From the NCBI GenBank assembly GCA_023653785.1, contig JAMKCH010044230.1, positions 40,491-104,490 of the forward strand: a DNA stretch of 64,000 bases, written 5' to 3'. The notes under the pieces were generated by a model that was not told the DNA's origin, made no database searches, and worked only from the letters and a program-made list of their open reading frames with translations. The position numbers and the translations under genes were made by a program. Shown here piece by piece: positions 36,176-47,915 of the stretch; within the stretch, counting starts at the first letter, position 1; each line of letters begins with the position of its first letter. The DNA comes from Ophioderma brevispina. Lineage: Eukaryota > Echinodermata > Ophiuroidea > Amphilepidida > Ophiodermatidae.

Positions 36176-36385
36176 GGAGGCATAATATGCACCACACACT
36201 CTCTTACATTATTGAGTGGCATATTATATCCTAACAGAAGCTTGAAATTACATCTCACAGCTGCTGTGAAGCATTAAGGATACATAAGATGAACTATTGC
36301 TCTCTGATCATGTTGATTGGCATGATTTCCTAAGAGAAAAATCTGTTACATTCCATCACAGCTGCTGTGAAAGCAATAAAGAATA
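36172..36385 (+). repeat. Continuation of the 98-bp satellite
   Basis: Two further units after the MITE, ending after CACAGCTGCTGTGAAAGCAATAAAG. Confidence 0.88.
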
Positions 36386-36599
36386 GCTTGGAAAAATGAG
36401 GGCAGTATATTTCCTCAGCATGCACAGGAAACAAGACATGAAAGTACCTTAATGGCAATGAAGTTTTGACGACACCAACCATGCTCGGAGGTGGGTGGTC
36501 CCTTACTAACTTCAAAGGGCAGTCAGATTCTCTTTCTGATATTTTTGGACTTTAAAATATTCCTCAACTTGAAAAATGAAAAAATTATTTAATTTAGAA

Positions 36600-36675
36600 G
36601 CAAGAGCGGATGTGAACCCCAAATCATGCATCATAGGTAATTAGCTACCTAAACCACTAGACCAGCAAACTGTGC
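36600..36675 (-). repeat. tRNA-like SINE head or tRNA pseudogene
   Basis: On the minus strand, GCTGGTCTAGTGGTTTAGG resembles an A-box region, and about 45 bases later GGGTTCACATCC resembles a B-box (GGTTCRANNCC with a mismatch). The spacing suits a tRNA. The acceptor ends do not pair convincingly and no CCA-proximal stem is seen, so it is more likely a tRNA-derived SINE head. Confidence 0.5.
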
Positions 36676-36767
36676 CAGATTTGCTATTTTAATTCCTTGA
36701 AAAACCTGTACGGAATAAATCAATAATGGATATGTCACAACGTTATGCTTAGGAGCCTAAAGTATTG

Positions 36768-37299
36768 TCCACACCTGTAGTTATTACCGTATTAACTAAG
36801 TCCGATGGAATTAAAAAAACAAATCCATTAATCCCTCACGCCTATTGTAACCTATGTAATCGTCTCCACATGCGGTCGGACAAAGTCACTTAATACCGGA
36901 CCCAAATTGATCGGTTTTAAGTGTTGGATATAAATTTGCAGTGCTGTGAACGCCAACATCAGGTTTAACTCTATCGGACCTACCTCGGCTTAAGTCCGAC
37001 GATTTTTTAAATGCGACGAGAGCAGGGTTAAGTACGGTCGTAACTTTACGACCGTTTCTAGTAAAGTATGTGGGGGCATGCACGACCGTACGCTATGTCG
37101 GACTGAACTGTGACAGTGTAACAAAAACAAGAAGCACCGGTTCTACTGAAATATTAGAGGTGTGAAGGATTGACCTAAGTGACTTATGTCGACCGCATGT
37201 GGAGACGCTTACAATAGGGTACATAGGCGTGAGGGGAATTAGTGGATTTTTTTTAATTCCATCGGGCTTTGTTAATACGGTAATAACTACACGTGTGGA
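36768..37299. mobile_element. Foldback / MITE-like element with about 122-bp arms
   Basis: 36768-36890 (starting TCCACACCTGTAGTTATTACC) pairs with the reverse complement of 37178-37299. Shared blocks include CGATGGAATTAAAAAAA, CTCACGCCTAT and GTCTCCACATGCGGTCG. The 287-bp loop has no domain; the minus-strand frame 37083-36886 lies in it. The superfamily is unknown. Confidence 0.82.
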
Positions 37300-40200
37300 A
37301 ACGACTTATGTCGACAACGAATAAGCCAAAGTCATGGAAATCTTAAAAAAAAAAACATTACAATCAAGATTAATTTTTTTGGCCAAAAAATTTAAGTTCA
37401 TCTCAATGGAGTTACTGATTCTTTTTAGAAGTGTGCCAACTTTCATGAGATTTTTGTGGTTGTAATTGGGGGTCTGGTTCAGGAGTTAGTGCTAATTATC
37501 TGAAACGGTTGAAAAACCTGTTGGTCCTGTTTCGGCTATCCTGATACAAAAAGTTGCCATTGAAAATCCCTTCAAGACATGCCCTTTTATTGAAAATTAA
37601 AATTAAAAAGTAGGTATAAGTGCTGCTTCTTGTGATATCAACACAATTTATAACTTATAATGTCACAATTGCTAATAAATACATGTAGCCATTGGAAATT
37701 CAATAATTCCAAACAGTCTTGTTTCTCAGGTTTACTCCAGGTGTAGCGAACAGAAGGGTAGAAACCATAAAACACACCTTGTTGAAAAGTAAACTGAGAC
37801 CTTTGAACACAACCCCTTTATTGTCCTTGTTGAACACTGATTTATTCATCATAATTCCTCCCTGGCATATTGGAGGCAGTTGGGGAATATGGAAGGGTTA
37901 CAATTGTCCTCACATAAAGTGTGTACATACATTGTCCCTCAACAGATTTGTGGACTGTTTCATTAGTTTCAGAGTCAATTCCCAATTTCCATGAATTTCA
38001 TGATTATTGGTCCCTGAGAGCTCATGAGAGTGAGGCCCTTATTTCACCCACAACATAAGAAATTTTTGGTGCTTTCACTGAAAAATTAATATATTGATTC
38101 GTTCAAATGCATGATATACTTCACCCCTCTGATTGTACAATATTCTTTGGTTTGAGGGAACGGGTTAATCCCACAATTGATGATACACGTTTTTACCTTA
38201 GTGTCTTGAACCTTCAGGTGAAAATGGCCCCCAAGTGGTATTTTTATCTTTGGTTCAACTGACAAATATCTCCGCTTAGGTCCATCAAATTGGATAAAAG
38301 CGAGGAAGGAGGATTTGCTTAGATTTGTTTCAAAATAAAGTCAAAATATTGCAAAAATCACAGCTTTTTATTATTTTCATAATTTTTAGTTTGATTGTTA
38401 GTTTTATTGGGGACAGTGCTGTAGTCAAGGCAGACACTGAGGCTTTGTTTCCTCACCAACCCCAGTTTCCAACATTGATATTTCAAGGACACAAACTATT
38501 ATAACTTGTATACCTAATATTTGTCTATGTTCACTTACTTATTTTGAAGAAATCGTTGAAAATAACTCATATGGTTATGAACAAAAGAATTTCCCGCTCC
38601 ATGCCACAGGGTATATTTCTGCTGCTAATTTAACAGTGGCTAATACATAAGAACTACCTTGCAACGGGCTTTATATAGTTATTTTTTTTTAGAAATATGA
38701 CAGAAGGTGAAGATGTCACCATGCTAATAATGGTTCCAGAAAGCTGTCTTGGATAGATCTGGTCTAAATTTTGGATTCACATGGTCATAACTGAGTGCTA
38801 TTTATCTTTTGTCCTGTCGACACTACAACATGGCTCACATATATAATAAGAACTCTCGCCATTCAATATTACACTAAACACTTTCCTTCCAAATCAAATT
38901 CAAATTTAGCAAACTCTTGATATAAAAAAAAAAGTGATCATAATTCAAAAAAAATATACATACAATCTTACTGGATTTGAAAGAGTCTTAAGATATAAAA
39001 GTGAAAGTACATTACAGGAAGTGTTCATTGCACAACACAAACAAACAGCATGCCTGGAAATGTGGGGAATTTGGGAGGACACATTCCCTGGAAATGTTGA
39101 TATTTGGAAGGGAAAGTTATTAAAGAAATACATAAGAATTGAAGGGAAACAGGACAACATCAGTTGACATTAATTTATCCAATCAAAATGTAATAAATAT
39201 ACATATGGTAGCCACTTATGTAATATAATTCATAGATTTCTGGGCTAATACGGTAAAAAGTATTAAAATGGCTTGTATATTTTTATCCCATATGAAGAAA
39301 AAGGTGGAAACAGTAGTCTTTTTTTTTATGCTTATTACAGTGTATATCTACTTTCCAGCACCATTTAACTATACCATATGTAAAAAACTTGTGAGATGCC
39401 CCTTGCACGGACTAACATAACCCTAAACAGGGTCAAAGGTGAGTCATGTAAGAGGTCAATCTCTGTACACCCAGGTAAAGCTTGACCAAGTATGAAGTTT
39501 ATCTGTACAAGAGTAGGCAGGATAAGAACTTTGCAAAATAGGCATATAAAAAAACAAGTTTTGTGCAGAAGAGAGATGTGAAAAAATCACATTTGTTAAA
39601 GATATGGCTATATGCGAAATGCCGGATTTTTTTTTGCATTTTTTGACCCACTTTTTTCATCATTTTTTTGGCTGCTTCTGGCCAATTTTCATTTTTTTTT
39701 CGAATAAAAAAAAATCAAATGAGTAAAAACCTAAACAAAAAAAAAAGTATGCGGTCTCAACAACCAATTTTAATCTTCTGAGCAAACTTTTTTTTCTTGG
39801 CTAAGGAGGAAGCCTTTAGGAGATTTTACATAGCATTCAAGGATATTAAGAGAGAACATGAAAGGTCACACGGATGACTTTGACATACAAATTTGTATAT
39901 TACACAGATTACAGCGGTCTCCGGTAAGTATGTCCCATGGTTGTAGGTAGTCGTGTAATAGACTGCGAAAGATTGATCTAAATTGGTAATGCGGAGCGAG
40001 ATTAACGATATCAGTTGGCTCAAGAGAAGGTGTGTTGAAATAAAACTAAATCTCAAAATATCTCGGAAAACAAAGGGGTTCTATGCATGTTTTTGCACCA
40101 GAGGGTCGCTACTTGTTTGATTTTGAGTTATGTATCGTAGTTGGGTAGAAACTATAGACTAGTGAGAAAATAGAACATTATAATCAGGTGGGTACTTCGG

Positions 40201-40870
40201 TGCTCACAAACACGAAAAATTGAACACGCAATCGCTGGTTGTATCCCTTTTTCCAACACTGCCTTTCGATATTTTTCCAGTCTTGAGAATTTTCAAATCA
40301 CTAGTTCAATTTACGCAACTTTTTTCAATTTTCTTAAACAGGATTACGTACGTACCGACTGCTGTAACACCAGATGTGGTTACCAACGAAGGGTACCTTG
40401 GTGAAATAAAGTAATGGAAAATTGTACCAAAAGTTCTGGGGCAGTCCAGTTAACATGTTTGTGGAGATGGACCACTGGCATGGCAAACTACATTGGGACA
40501 GTATCTGCTTGTGGTAAAATCCCCGTCTGGTTAAAGACACCGGGGGTCCAAAATTAACCTATGCAGCCATTTCACCGTGCTGTTGAAACCCTCTCGATAT
40601 CATTGAAACCTATCAATAGTTATTCTTCAAGGGACGTAACCCGTTGCATTACAGTCTGTAACCTAACCAGAAGTGTACCAAAAAAGATGAGTTAAAGCAA
40701 GGATCGTTTACCCCTTCCGCTATCAAACTATGTTTAATGCACTCTTCAACACTTGGCTTATGCCTTATTTAAACGGTCCCAGGAAATGAGACGATAAAAC
40801 TTAGGTCCAAACAAATCTTTACGGGGGATCTCCCATTCAATCAACAGAGGCCAAAAAAAAAGAATACACT
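37300..40870. other. Unassigned AT-rich DNA
   Basis: About 3.5 kb without a recognised gene, RNA or repeat family. The frames 37719-37994, 38934-39167 and 40056-39826 show no domain. Intron or intergenic sequence is likely. Confidence 0.4.
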
Positions 40871-40875
40871 TATCA

Positions 40876-40991
40876 GTGACATCATTAGTGAACTAATAGA
40901 TTTTCAGGCAGTGCCATGACATAGATTTCACACCAGTCACCTGGAGTTCTATTACTCTCTGAAAAATCAACTGTACTAATGATGTCATCAC
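40876..40991. mobile_element. Short foldback hairpin (about 115 bp)
   Basis: GTGACATCATTAGTGAAC..TTTTCAG (40876-40907) pairs with the reverse complement of 40959-40991. The loop is about 50 bp. It may be a very small MITE. Confidence 0.65.
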
Positions 40992-41083
40992 CAACCCTAA
41001 ATATTGATGCTTTATGGCCCCGCCTTGTAGACTTGACAAAACACAACATCAATTCTATTTGCATTTCCTGGACCTTTAAACAT

Positions 41084-42582
41084 TTAAAACACTATCATGA
41101 TTTCCCCAAAAGAGTAAATATATTTGAAATTGCAGGAAAGCTTTAAAGTGAAAGATAAGTCTGTAGGATAAATTCGCGGGGGGAAATTACTTTTTCCAAC
41201 TTTAGAACTAGAATTGCCCAGAAAAAGGAAGGAAAACGACAGTGTTAAAGATATTTAATCTCAATTCAATTATGTGTTTGTAGTAAGTGTCCGTACGGAA
41301 GTAATGATTAAAATATCCGAGGTGCCCTTATTAGTAGGGTTGGGCATATAAATGGATATTTTTTTTATGTAAATTAAAATTAATCATAGAGTTTTTTTTT
41401 ACTTTTTTTAAAAAAAACAAACTAAGGAAAGCTTTTTGGCCTAAGTGAATTTTAGTCGGTTGTAAAATGACTAAATTTTTTTTGTACATGAAATAAATAG
41501 GATATCCTATTTCAGAAAAACCACAAAAAAAAAAAATGACTTCTTAGTCAGTGATTTTGCTAGAAAATCCTCAAAGGTGAATTATAATAACAGCTAAACA
41601 CTTTTTCAAGAAAAAAATTAAACAAAGTCATTCTCAATGGCAGGAAAACAGAAAAACTTTTTTAAAAAAATTCTTTCAATTAACGGCCCACAAGGCAATA
41701 CAAAGAATAACAAAACTGACCCGATTAGGGGTTACTGGATGTTGAAAGACAGTGTATTGTTGTAAGGTCAAGCATTTATAAACATGTCAATACCTGCCAA
41801 TTGTACTGGAGTGTTTTCATAACAAACATAGTGATGATATTTATTACCTAAACAACAGCACCTATTTGCAAGAGACTTGTACGAATTGTTGCTATGAAGG
41901 GCATGGTATTGATTGTACGATCAAGCTGTACAACCAGTTACAAAACATGACGTGCCATTGCCAATGGCCATTTGCCAGTGTGTTTTCATTCCAACTGTGA
42001 TGTATTATTAACAGACAAAGAAAGTAGAAGGACAAACTTATGTAAGTAAAAGAGTGTTGTTTTTAGTGGCTATGATAATTCAGACCATTAGGTGTGAAGA
42101 ATGGCAGTGCTATGGTGATCTACGCCTCTGCGAGGTGCAGAAACATTTTTTCTTATTTTAGGAATCGTGAAATTGATTACTTTGGAAACAGGTTTTTTTT
42201 ATATTTAGGGAAGCAATAATACCTATGCTTATTTGCTAGTAATATAAAGTCATGGTTTGTTTGTCAGAATTTTGGCAAGTGAATCATTTAAACACCACCA
42301 AATCCCATTGATTCATGTACAAAACGTAAAGTCATTTTACCAACTAAAATTCATCTTCGGCGAAAAGCTTCCCGGATTTGTTTTCAGCAACCAAAATGGC
42401 CTAAGCTCCACTCGTTTTTGAAAAAAGATCGTCACTTGCCCACCCCTATTATTAGGCTGCTCTGGTTCTTATCATTTGCCGGGTCTGTTAGGATCCTGTG
42501 CTTGTTACAAACATGCAAACATCTGAATTTTGATGACTTTTTTTTGATTTTCTGATTAGCAAATCACTGATAGTGCCTTTAA
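41084..42582. mobile_element. TTAA-flanked MITE, family B copy 2, split by a hAT-like insertion
   Basis: The left part 41088-41334 and right part 42456-42578 align with the reverse complement of the copy at 10132-10534. The left shares GCTTTAAAGTGA, GATAAG and AGGAAGGAAA; the right shares CTTATCATT, ATCCTGT and TGTTACA, plus the end CACTGATAGTGCC. TTAA lies on both outer edges. The 1.1-kb centre is a separate element. Confidence 0.8.
41335..42448. mobile_element. hAT-like non-autonomous transposon nested in the MITE
   Basis: The left end TAGGGTTGGGCA and the right end TGCCCACCCCTA (reverse complement TAGGGGTGGGCA) are typical hAT-type termini. TTATTAG directly abuts both ends, close to the 8-bp target duplication of hAT elements. 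Subterminal inverted blocks pair as well: TGAATTTTAGTCGGTTGTAAAATGACT at about 41453 with the reverse complement of about 42332-42358, and TTTTGTACATGAA further in. No frame over 60 codons inside, so it must be moved in trans. Confidence 0.8.
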
Positions 42583-43805
42583 GGGTACATGTGCAGCTCC
42601 AGAATGAGACCTAAATTCAGCCAGTTTTGTATTAAAAACTTAAAATAGCAAATTATACATTTGTCGCAAACTACGCCAGAAATTCAGATCAGAATATGCC
42701 ATTATGCAGATTATAGTAGATTATTGTGTCCTTCCTGCATTCACAATGGTTAAGCTTTGATATAACAAGCTATGTTCTATTAAAAATAGTATGCAATAAA
42801 TGCACAGATCATAAGCCCACGTTTCACTACTTTAGAGGGCAGAGAGAGAGACGAGAGATCATAGTGAGTTTGATTCTTTGTGGAGGACAAGTATGATAAT
42901 ACAGCAATCATTAGCTATTTGTCATTTTTCAAACTTTGAGACCTTATTTTGACATTTGACCTCTCAACTGTAGTTCTAGAAAGAGGTTCCAACTGTAAAC
43001 CTTCTATGAAGTTGGGTCAGTGGTTCTCTCTCTGACGAATTTATTAGCATTTGGGTGGGACCTCTTCAAATGAGAATTTCACAACAAAACTATCAAAATG
43101 GTATATACATACATGCAGAAATAGTGATTAGATTCTTCTTCTTCTGGCATATGTTTCCAGCAGTTGAAACTAATGGGGTTGGTCAAAATAAAAACATAAT
43201 GTTTCAAGGTTCTACAATGGGAGAATTCGCAGTCATACCAAATTTCAAATTTGACAAAGCTAGTCAAGGAGGATGAAGCAGTAGCTTTTTAGGAAAGTCC
43301 ATCTTCCTCAGTTTTGCTCAAGCTTTTTCTCTTTTGGTTACAAAACTATCAAGAAAACTTGCACATATTCAGTTGGTATTACCTAGCCTAGAGTCAAAGA
43401 CAGGTCAACCTCCAAATGCATTTCTAATATGCATCGTATTTATTATACAAAAATGAACTCTATAAAATGGAACTTTAGAAATCCTCAAAGGATTTTAGCA
43501 TATAAATTTAGTGATGTTTGAATTGGTCACATGTACAGAATATATGGATGGTCTTTATCTTAAATATATACTTGAATTAACAACTAAAACTAACATTTTA
43601 TCAAGGCCAACTACACCAACTACCATGATCTTGAATTACTGCATTTACCGTTAGACAGCACAATATGCAACCTATAGCAACAGAAGGACAAAACCTGAAT
43701 TTGGTCATCTATTGTAACTAACTTTTTGCCAAGCTTGTATTCTTTGTTTTGATCCAACTGGAGTAAGCATTGGGAATGGTCCTTTGCCAAAGATTACAAT
43801 TTAGG
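42583..43805. other. Unassigned AT-rich DNA
   Basis: A short (AG)n run at about 42841-42852. The frame 43055-43276 has no domain. No gene recognised. Confidence 0.35.
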
Positions 43806-43810
43806 ACATA

Positions 43811-44152
43811 TTAAAACATATTTCCCCTCATTGTAGCGTGCGCATTCCATTGATGCCAGCTGTCTGCAACAGGTGTTGCAAGGATTAAAGCATGTTGCTC
43901 CTCATTGTGAAAATTCCATTGCTGCCAAATGACTCCACTATGTGTTGTAAGGATTAAAGCCTGTTGCCCCTCATTGTAATATGTACATTCCATTGATGCC
44001 AACCAAAGCATGTTGTCCCTCAATGCAGTGTGCACATTCCATTGATATTAACTGGCTGCACCAGGTGTTGTAAGATTAAAGAATGTTGCCCCTCATGTAG
44101 TGTACATATTCCATTGATGTCAATTGACAGCACCAGGTGTTGCATGGATTAA
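43811..44152 (+). repeat. Satellite array, about 74-bp unit (first part)
   Basis: Units run TTGCCCCTCATTGTAGTGTG, CACATTCCATTGATGCCAAC, TGACTGCACCAGGTGTTGTA, AGGATTAAAGCATG. Four to five diverged units, one with an internal deletion near 44000. The minus-strand frame over it is repeat-encoded. Confidence 0.9.
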
Positions 44153-44504
44153 AGGTGCAACGAGAGATTTCACATATCATTTGTCCCTAAAAAATTGAAT
44201 GATCTGATTTTTGCCCCGATGTAAAGCTTTCGGTCAAAAATATCCCCATCTGAAAAGATTAAGCTGAAAAATATTTCTTTGGTACAAAAATTGTGCAATT
44301 TCTAATTTCGTATAGGAGCAAATACGAAATTCAGCCTATGTTTTACATTGAAATATAAGTAAATCAAAATTACCTTTTTTCTCTCTTTTAAGACATTTCT
44401 GTAGCATAATACAAGGTAAGAAATCTATTGAGTGGCTAATCTATTTGAAATTACTATTATGACACAATATTTGGGTGCCTCAAAATCTCTCGTTGCACCT
44501 TTAA
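44149..44504 (+). mobile_element. TTAA-flanked MITE, family D copy 1, inside the satellite
   Basis: Element 44153-44500 starts AGGTGCAACGAGAGATTT and ends with its exact reverse complement. TTAA at 44149-44152 and 44501-44504. The satellite unit reads GTAAGGATTAAAGCATG, so the flanks GGATTAA and TTAAAG recover the empty site with one TTAA. A second copy is at 53661-54006. Confidence 0.92.
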
Positions 44505-44735
44505 AGTTTGTTGCCAGGTGTTGTAAGGATTAAAAGCAGGGTGCCTCTCATTGTAGTGTACACATTCCATTGCTGCCAACTGACTGCACCAGGTGTTGCA
44601 AGGATTAAAGAATGCTGCCCAACAGTCCACTGATGCCAAATGACTGCACAGGTGTTGTAGGGATTGAAGCATGTACATGTAATCCCTCATTGTAGTGTGC
44701 ACATTCCATTCATACCAACTGTCAACACCAAGTGG
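44505..44735 (+). repeat. Satellite array, about 74-bp unit (second part)
   Basis: Three more units after the MITE, the last one ending at about GTGTGCACATTCCATTCATACC. Confidence 0.88.
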
Positions 44736-47700
44736 CTCAAACAAAGAACACGGAACAAACAGCCAGAGAACTTCAAAACTGACCAGGTACGATGTTTCAC
44801 TAATTTCAAACATGTGATCACTTGACTATATTCTATTTTTCAAAACCTTTAACATATCCAGATTTATCCCAGAAATCTGGATTAATGTCATTTGAAATCT
44901 TAAATAAAGTTTTCTTTTTGTTTTCTTTTCTAGCAGTGTTTTCACACATAATTGTATACAAAATGTATAGTTACAATACTGTTAGGCCACAGAAAATGAT
45001 TTCTAAAAAATAGAGTTTAGACAAGTGCATTGTGCACATTCTTAAAAACACTTGGAAGAGTGCTTAAATATTTGCAATGGAGTGCCAAAGTGTGGACTCC
45101 CAATTAAATAAATAGGTACTTCATGGAAGTAAAATGAATATGAATATGTGCGTATTTCAGAAGAATGAAAACAAGTTGCACCAGTCAATACCTATTCCCC
45201 TTTTTTGTTTTGTTTGCAAGAAAAGAATAAATGAAAGTTTGTAATAGTCAAGCTTTTAAAATAACCCCATTAGGTGTTTAGATGCTGGAAAGATGTCATC
45301 TTCTGATAATACCTTTCTCCTTCAAAAAGTACCCAAAAGGGCACTTTGTGATTCAAAGCCCCCCCAAAAAAAAATACCACACACACAAAAAAAGTAGTGA
45401 GCTATTTTTAGATCTGAACCATTAGCATAAGTACAGCCTGAGTGTCTAATCTTGCTTGCAGATCTTCAGGACATCTACTGAACAATAAAGGAGAAGTTGC
45501 AAAGATGCATCTTCTATGTAAAACTCAACACATTAAATACATAACAGGAGGGGGGAAGTTGCACTGTGCTGACCAGGGCATAAGTCAAATCTCTGCCAAG
45601 AAATACCTTCCTTGCTGCATTTTATCAAAAACACGTAATCCTTTTTATTTGTTTACAAAAGTATAAAAAAAGAGAGACTCCATAAACTAAGTGGCTCCTT
45701 TGTACATTTGGTGGGCAAAAGCAACCTTTTGTTTTTCAGAGTTGGGAACATAATTTTTGATAATCTTAAATGTGTGTTCTTTTGTTAAGCTCAAAGCAAG
45801 CTTTGCTTTTTATCAATGATATGCGACACAGCATGACAAACTGCACGGAAAGTCTCATTGGGTCGTTTTTGAGCCTGCATGGCTGTAGATTTCATGTTCA
45901 TTGTTTGAGCCAGCTAGTGCAATTAGACGACAGTAATGGAATATGCCTACTACAATGAACAACAACATAAATTCTAATCTCTTGCACAAAGGGCATACCG
46001 ACTGGCTGCCCAGGTGGGTTTAATAAAGAACATGAAACCTGTATCCAAGCAGTCTGGACAATGACTCAATGCGACTTTCCACTCATTTCATCATACAAGG
46101 TCACATGTGCAGTTCAACTCTGGGTAATCACTGTTGTGATCATGTCTAGTCAGTACTTGTGCTTGTGTCATGACCACAAACTAAACCCTATAGTAGATTC
46201 AACCCATCGTACCACCAGGGGAAAAGTTTTGCACAGCGTTGATTAGTTGAGAGGCAGAAAAAAATATGTGGCCCAACTCACCTGTTCATTAATGAACTTA
46301 AATAATCTGGCCTTTAATGCTGCCATCATTTTATATAGAGACTGCAAAGACTTTTGTGTTCCTTCATATCCAAAACGTGGGTGTTCAAAAGTCAGTAACA
46401 TTCAAGTCACCTGTTACCTGGTTACATTAGTCAGAATATTTTGAAAGCTAATGTAGATTGATTTTTCTCTGCTATCGGACTACATGTTTCAATAGATTTA
46501 GCGTGGAATTTTAATTTCCACCCACTGCCCATCCCCTCATTCAATGCTCATATCTTTGGAAAAGTACTAGAGGTGACACAATCAGTTGAATCTACTATAG
46601 CTACTGAATACTATGGTTCATCCGGAACAGGTATGACCAATGTCTGTGTCTTTGTCTAGAATCAGACTGCTGAGGAATTCTGTCCAGACCACCATTGGAA
46701 AAATTTAAAATGGAATAATGAAATTACATTGAAACAAACACAAAAACCTTCACATTTTATCTTGCATGTAAATAAACATTAGAAATGCAACATTGAAGGA
46801 AAGAAATAATATATGATGTTTTAATCAGATTGAAGGAAAGAAATTAATATATTATAATACATGTATGTTATAATCGGATGAAAATTCACTTTGTTATAGT
46901 TTAGTCTGCCCTCCAATTTTAGTTTGTGTCTGTACTCCACTCAAGGAAGTTCACCACCCTTGAACTAATCAAACATGGCCACCATCGAGTGCCAAATTTT
47001 GCAGAGTTATAAATGTGAAACTCTACTTCAATTTCAGTATGCAAAGAGTCAGAAACAATAAGTTATTTTAAATTGCATTATACATTTTCACAAAGCATAT
47101 GTCTGTTATTTCTGGAAAAATATAATAACTTAATAACAATTTTTTTGTTATTTTACTCTTAAATTCTTAAACCTCATCAAGTTACCAATTTGCCCAAAAA
47201 AGTCATAGAAGTGACAAAAAGGTTCTTGAAAACATCCAGGCACTACCAGGCTAATAATAATGATCAGGGATCCTTGATTTCTTTTTTAAAAAATCATAAT
47301 TTCCATGCAAATATTTCTAAATCACTGACACCTAAACCAATCTGGGGAAATTTAAGCTCAAAACAAATGAAACCATGCCAAAATTAAGATATCAAGAAAA
47401 ATTAGGAACTGTTGTTTTAAACAATGCTTGCTACAATATCTTGGAGAAATACGCATTACAATTATTTACCATGTTTGCCAGTCAACACAAACACAAGCTG
47501 GGCAAGCTAGCAAAAAATTGTGTAACCCGGGCATATGATATCCCAACACTACATTGCATGCTGCTAATATTTTAAACCTTAACTTTTGAGTGTATAGCAT
47601 CTTATCTCAAATAGTATCTATTTGAATGTAAATAAAATTGTGAGAATTCTGAAATTATATTACACATATTGCAGAATCGCAATAAGGTACCAACACACAT

Positions 47701-47910
47701 TTACAATCATCAACATATTAACCTTGAATGTGATATAGTGAGCTATTTAAATAGACCTAGACCTTTAGCCATGACTATATTCTACCCCTCAGACAAAGTA
47801 TTTGTCGACATTACATGGTACCTTTACACCTTTATATATAATATACACAGATACATAAAATGCATCTCAATTGTGCCCCTCTTTGGTGTCATGACCACAA
47901 GCAGAAATTT
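44736..47910. other. Unassigned AT-rich DNA
   Basis: About 3 kb with no recognised gene. Short plus-strand frames (45442-45666, 46247-46444, 47190-47387 and others) have no domain. An intron-bearing gene could be hidden here, but I see no convincing exon. Confidence 0.4.
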
Positions 47911-47915
47911 GGTTA

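Noticed and set aside
33105..36385. CRISPR-like periodic array
   Set aside because: Contiguous satellite units with no unique spacers; animal-type genomic context.
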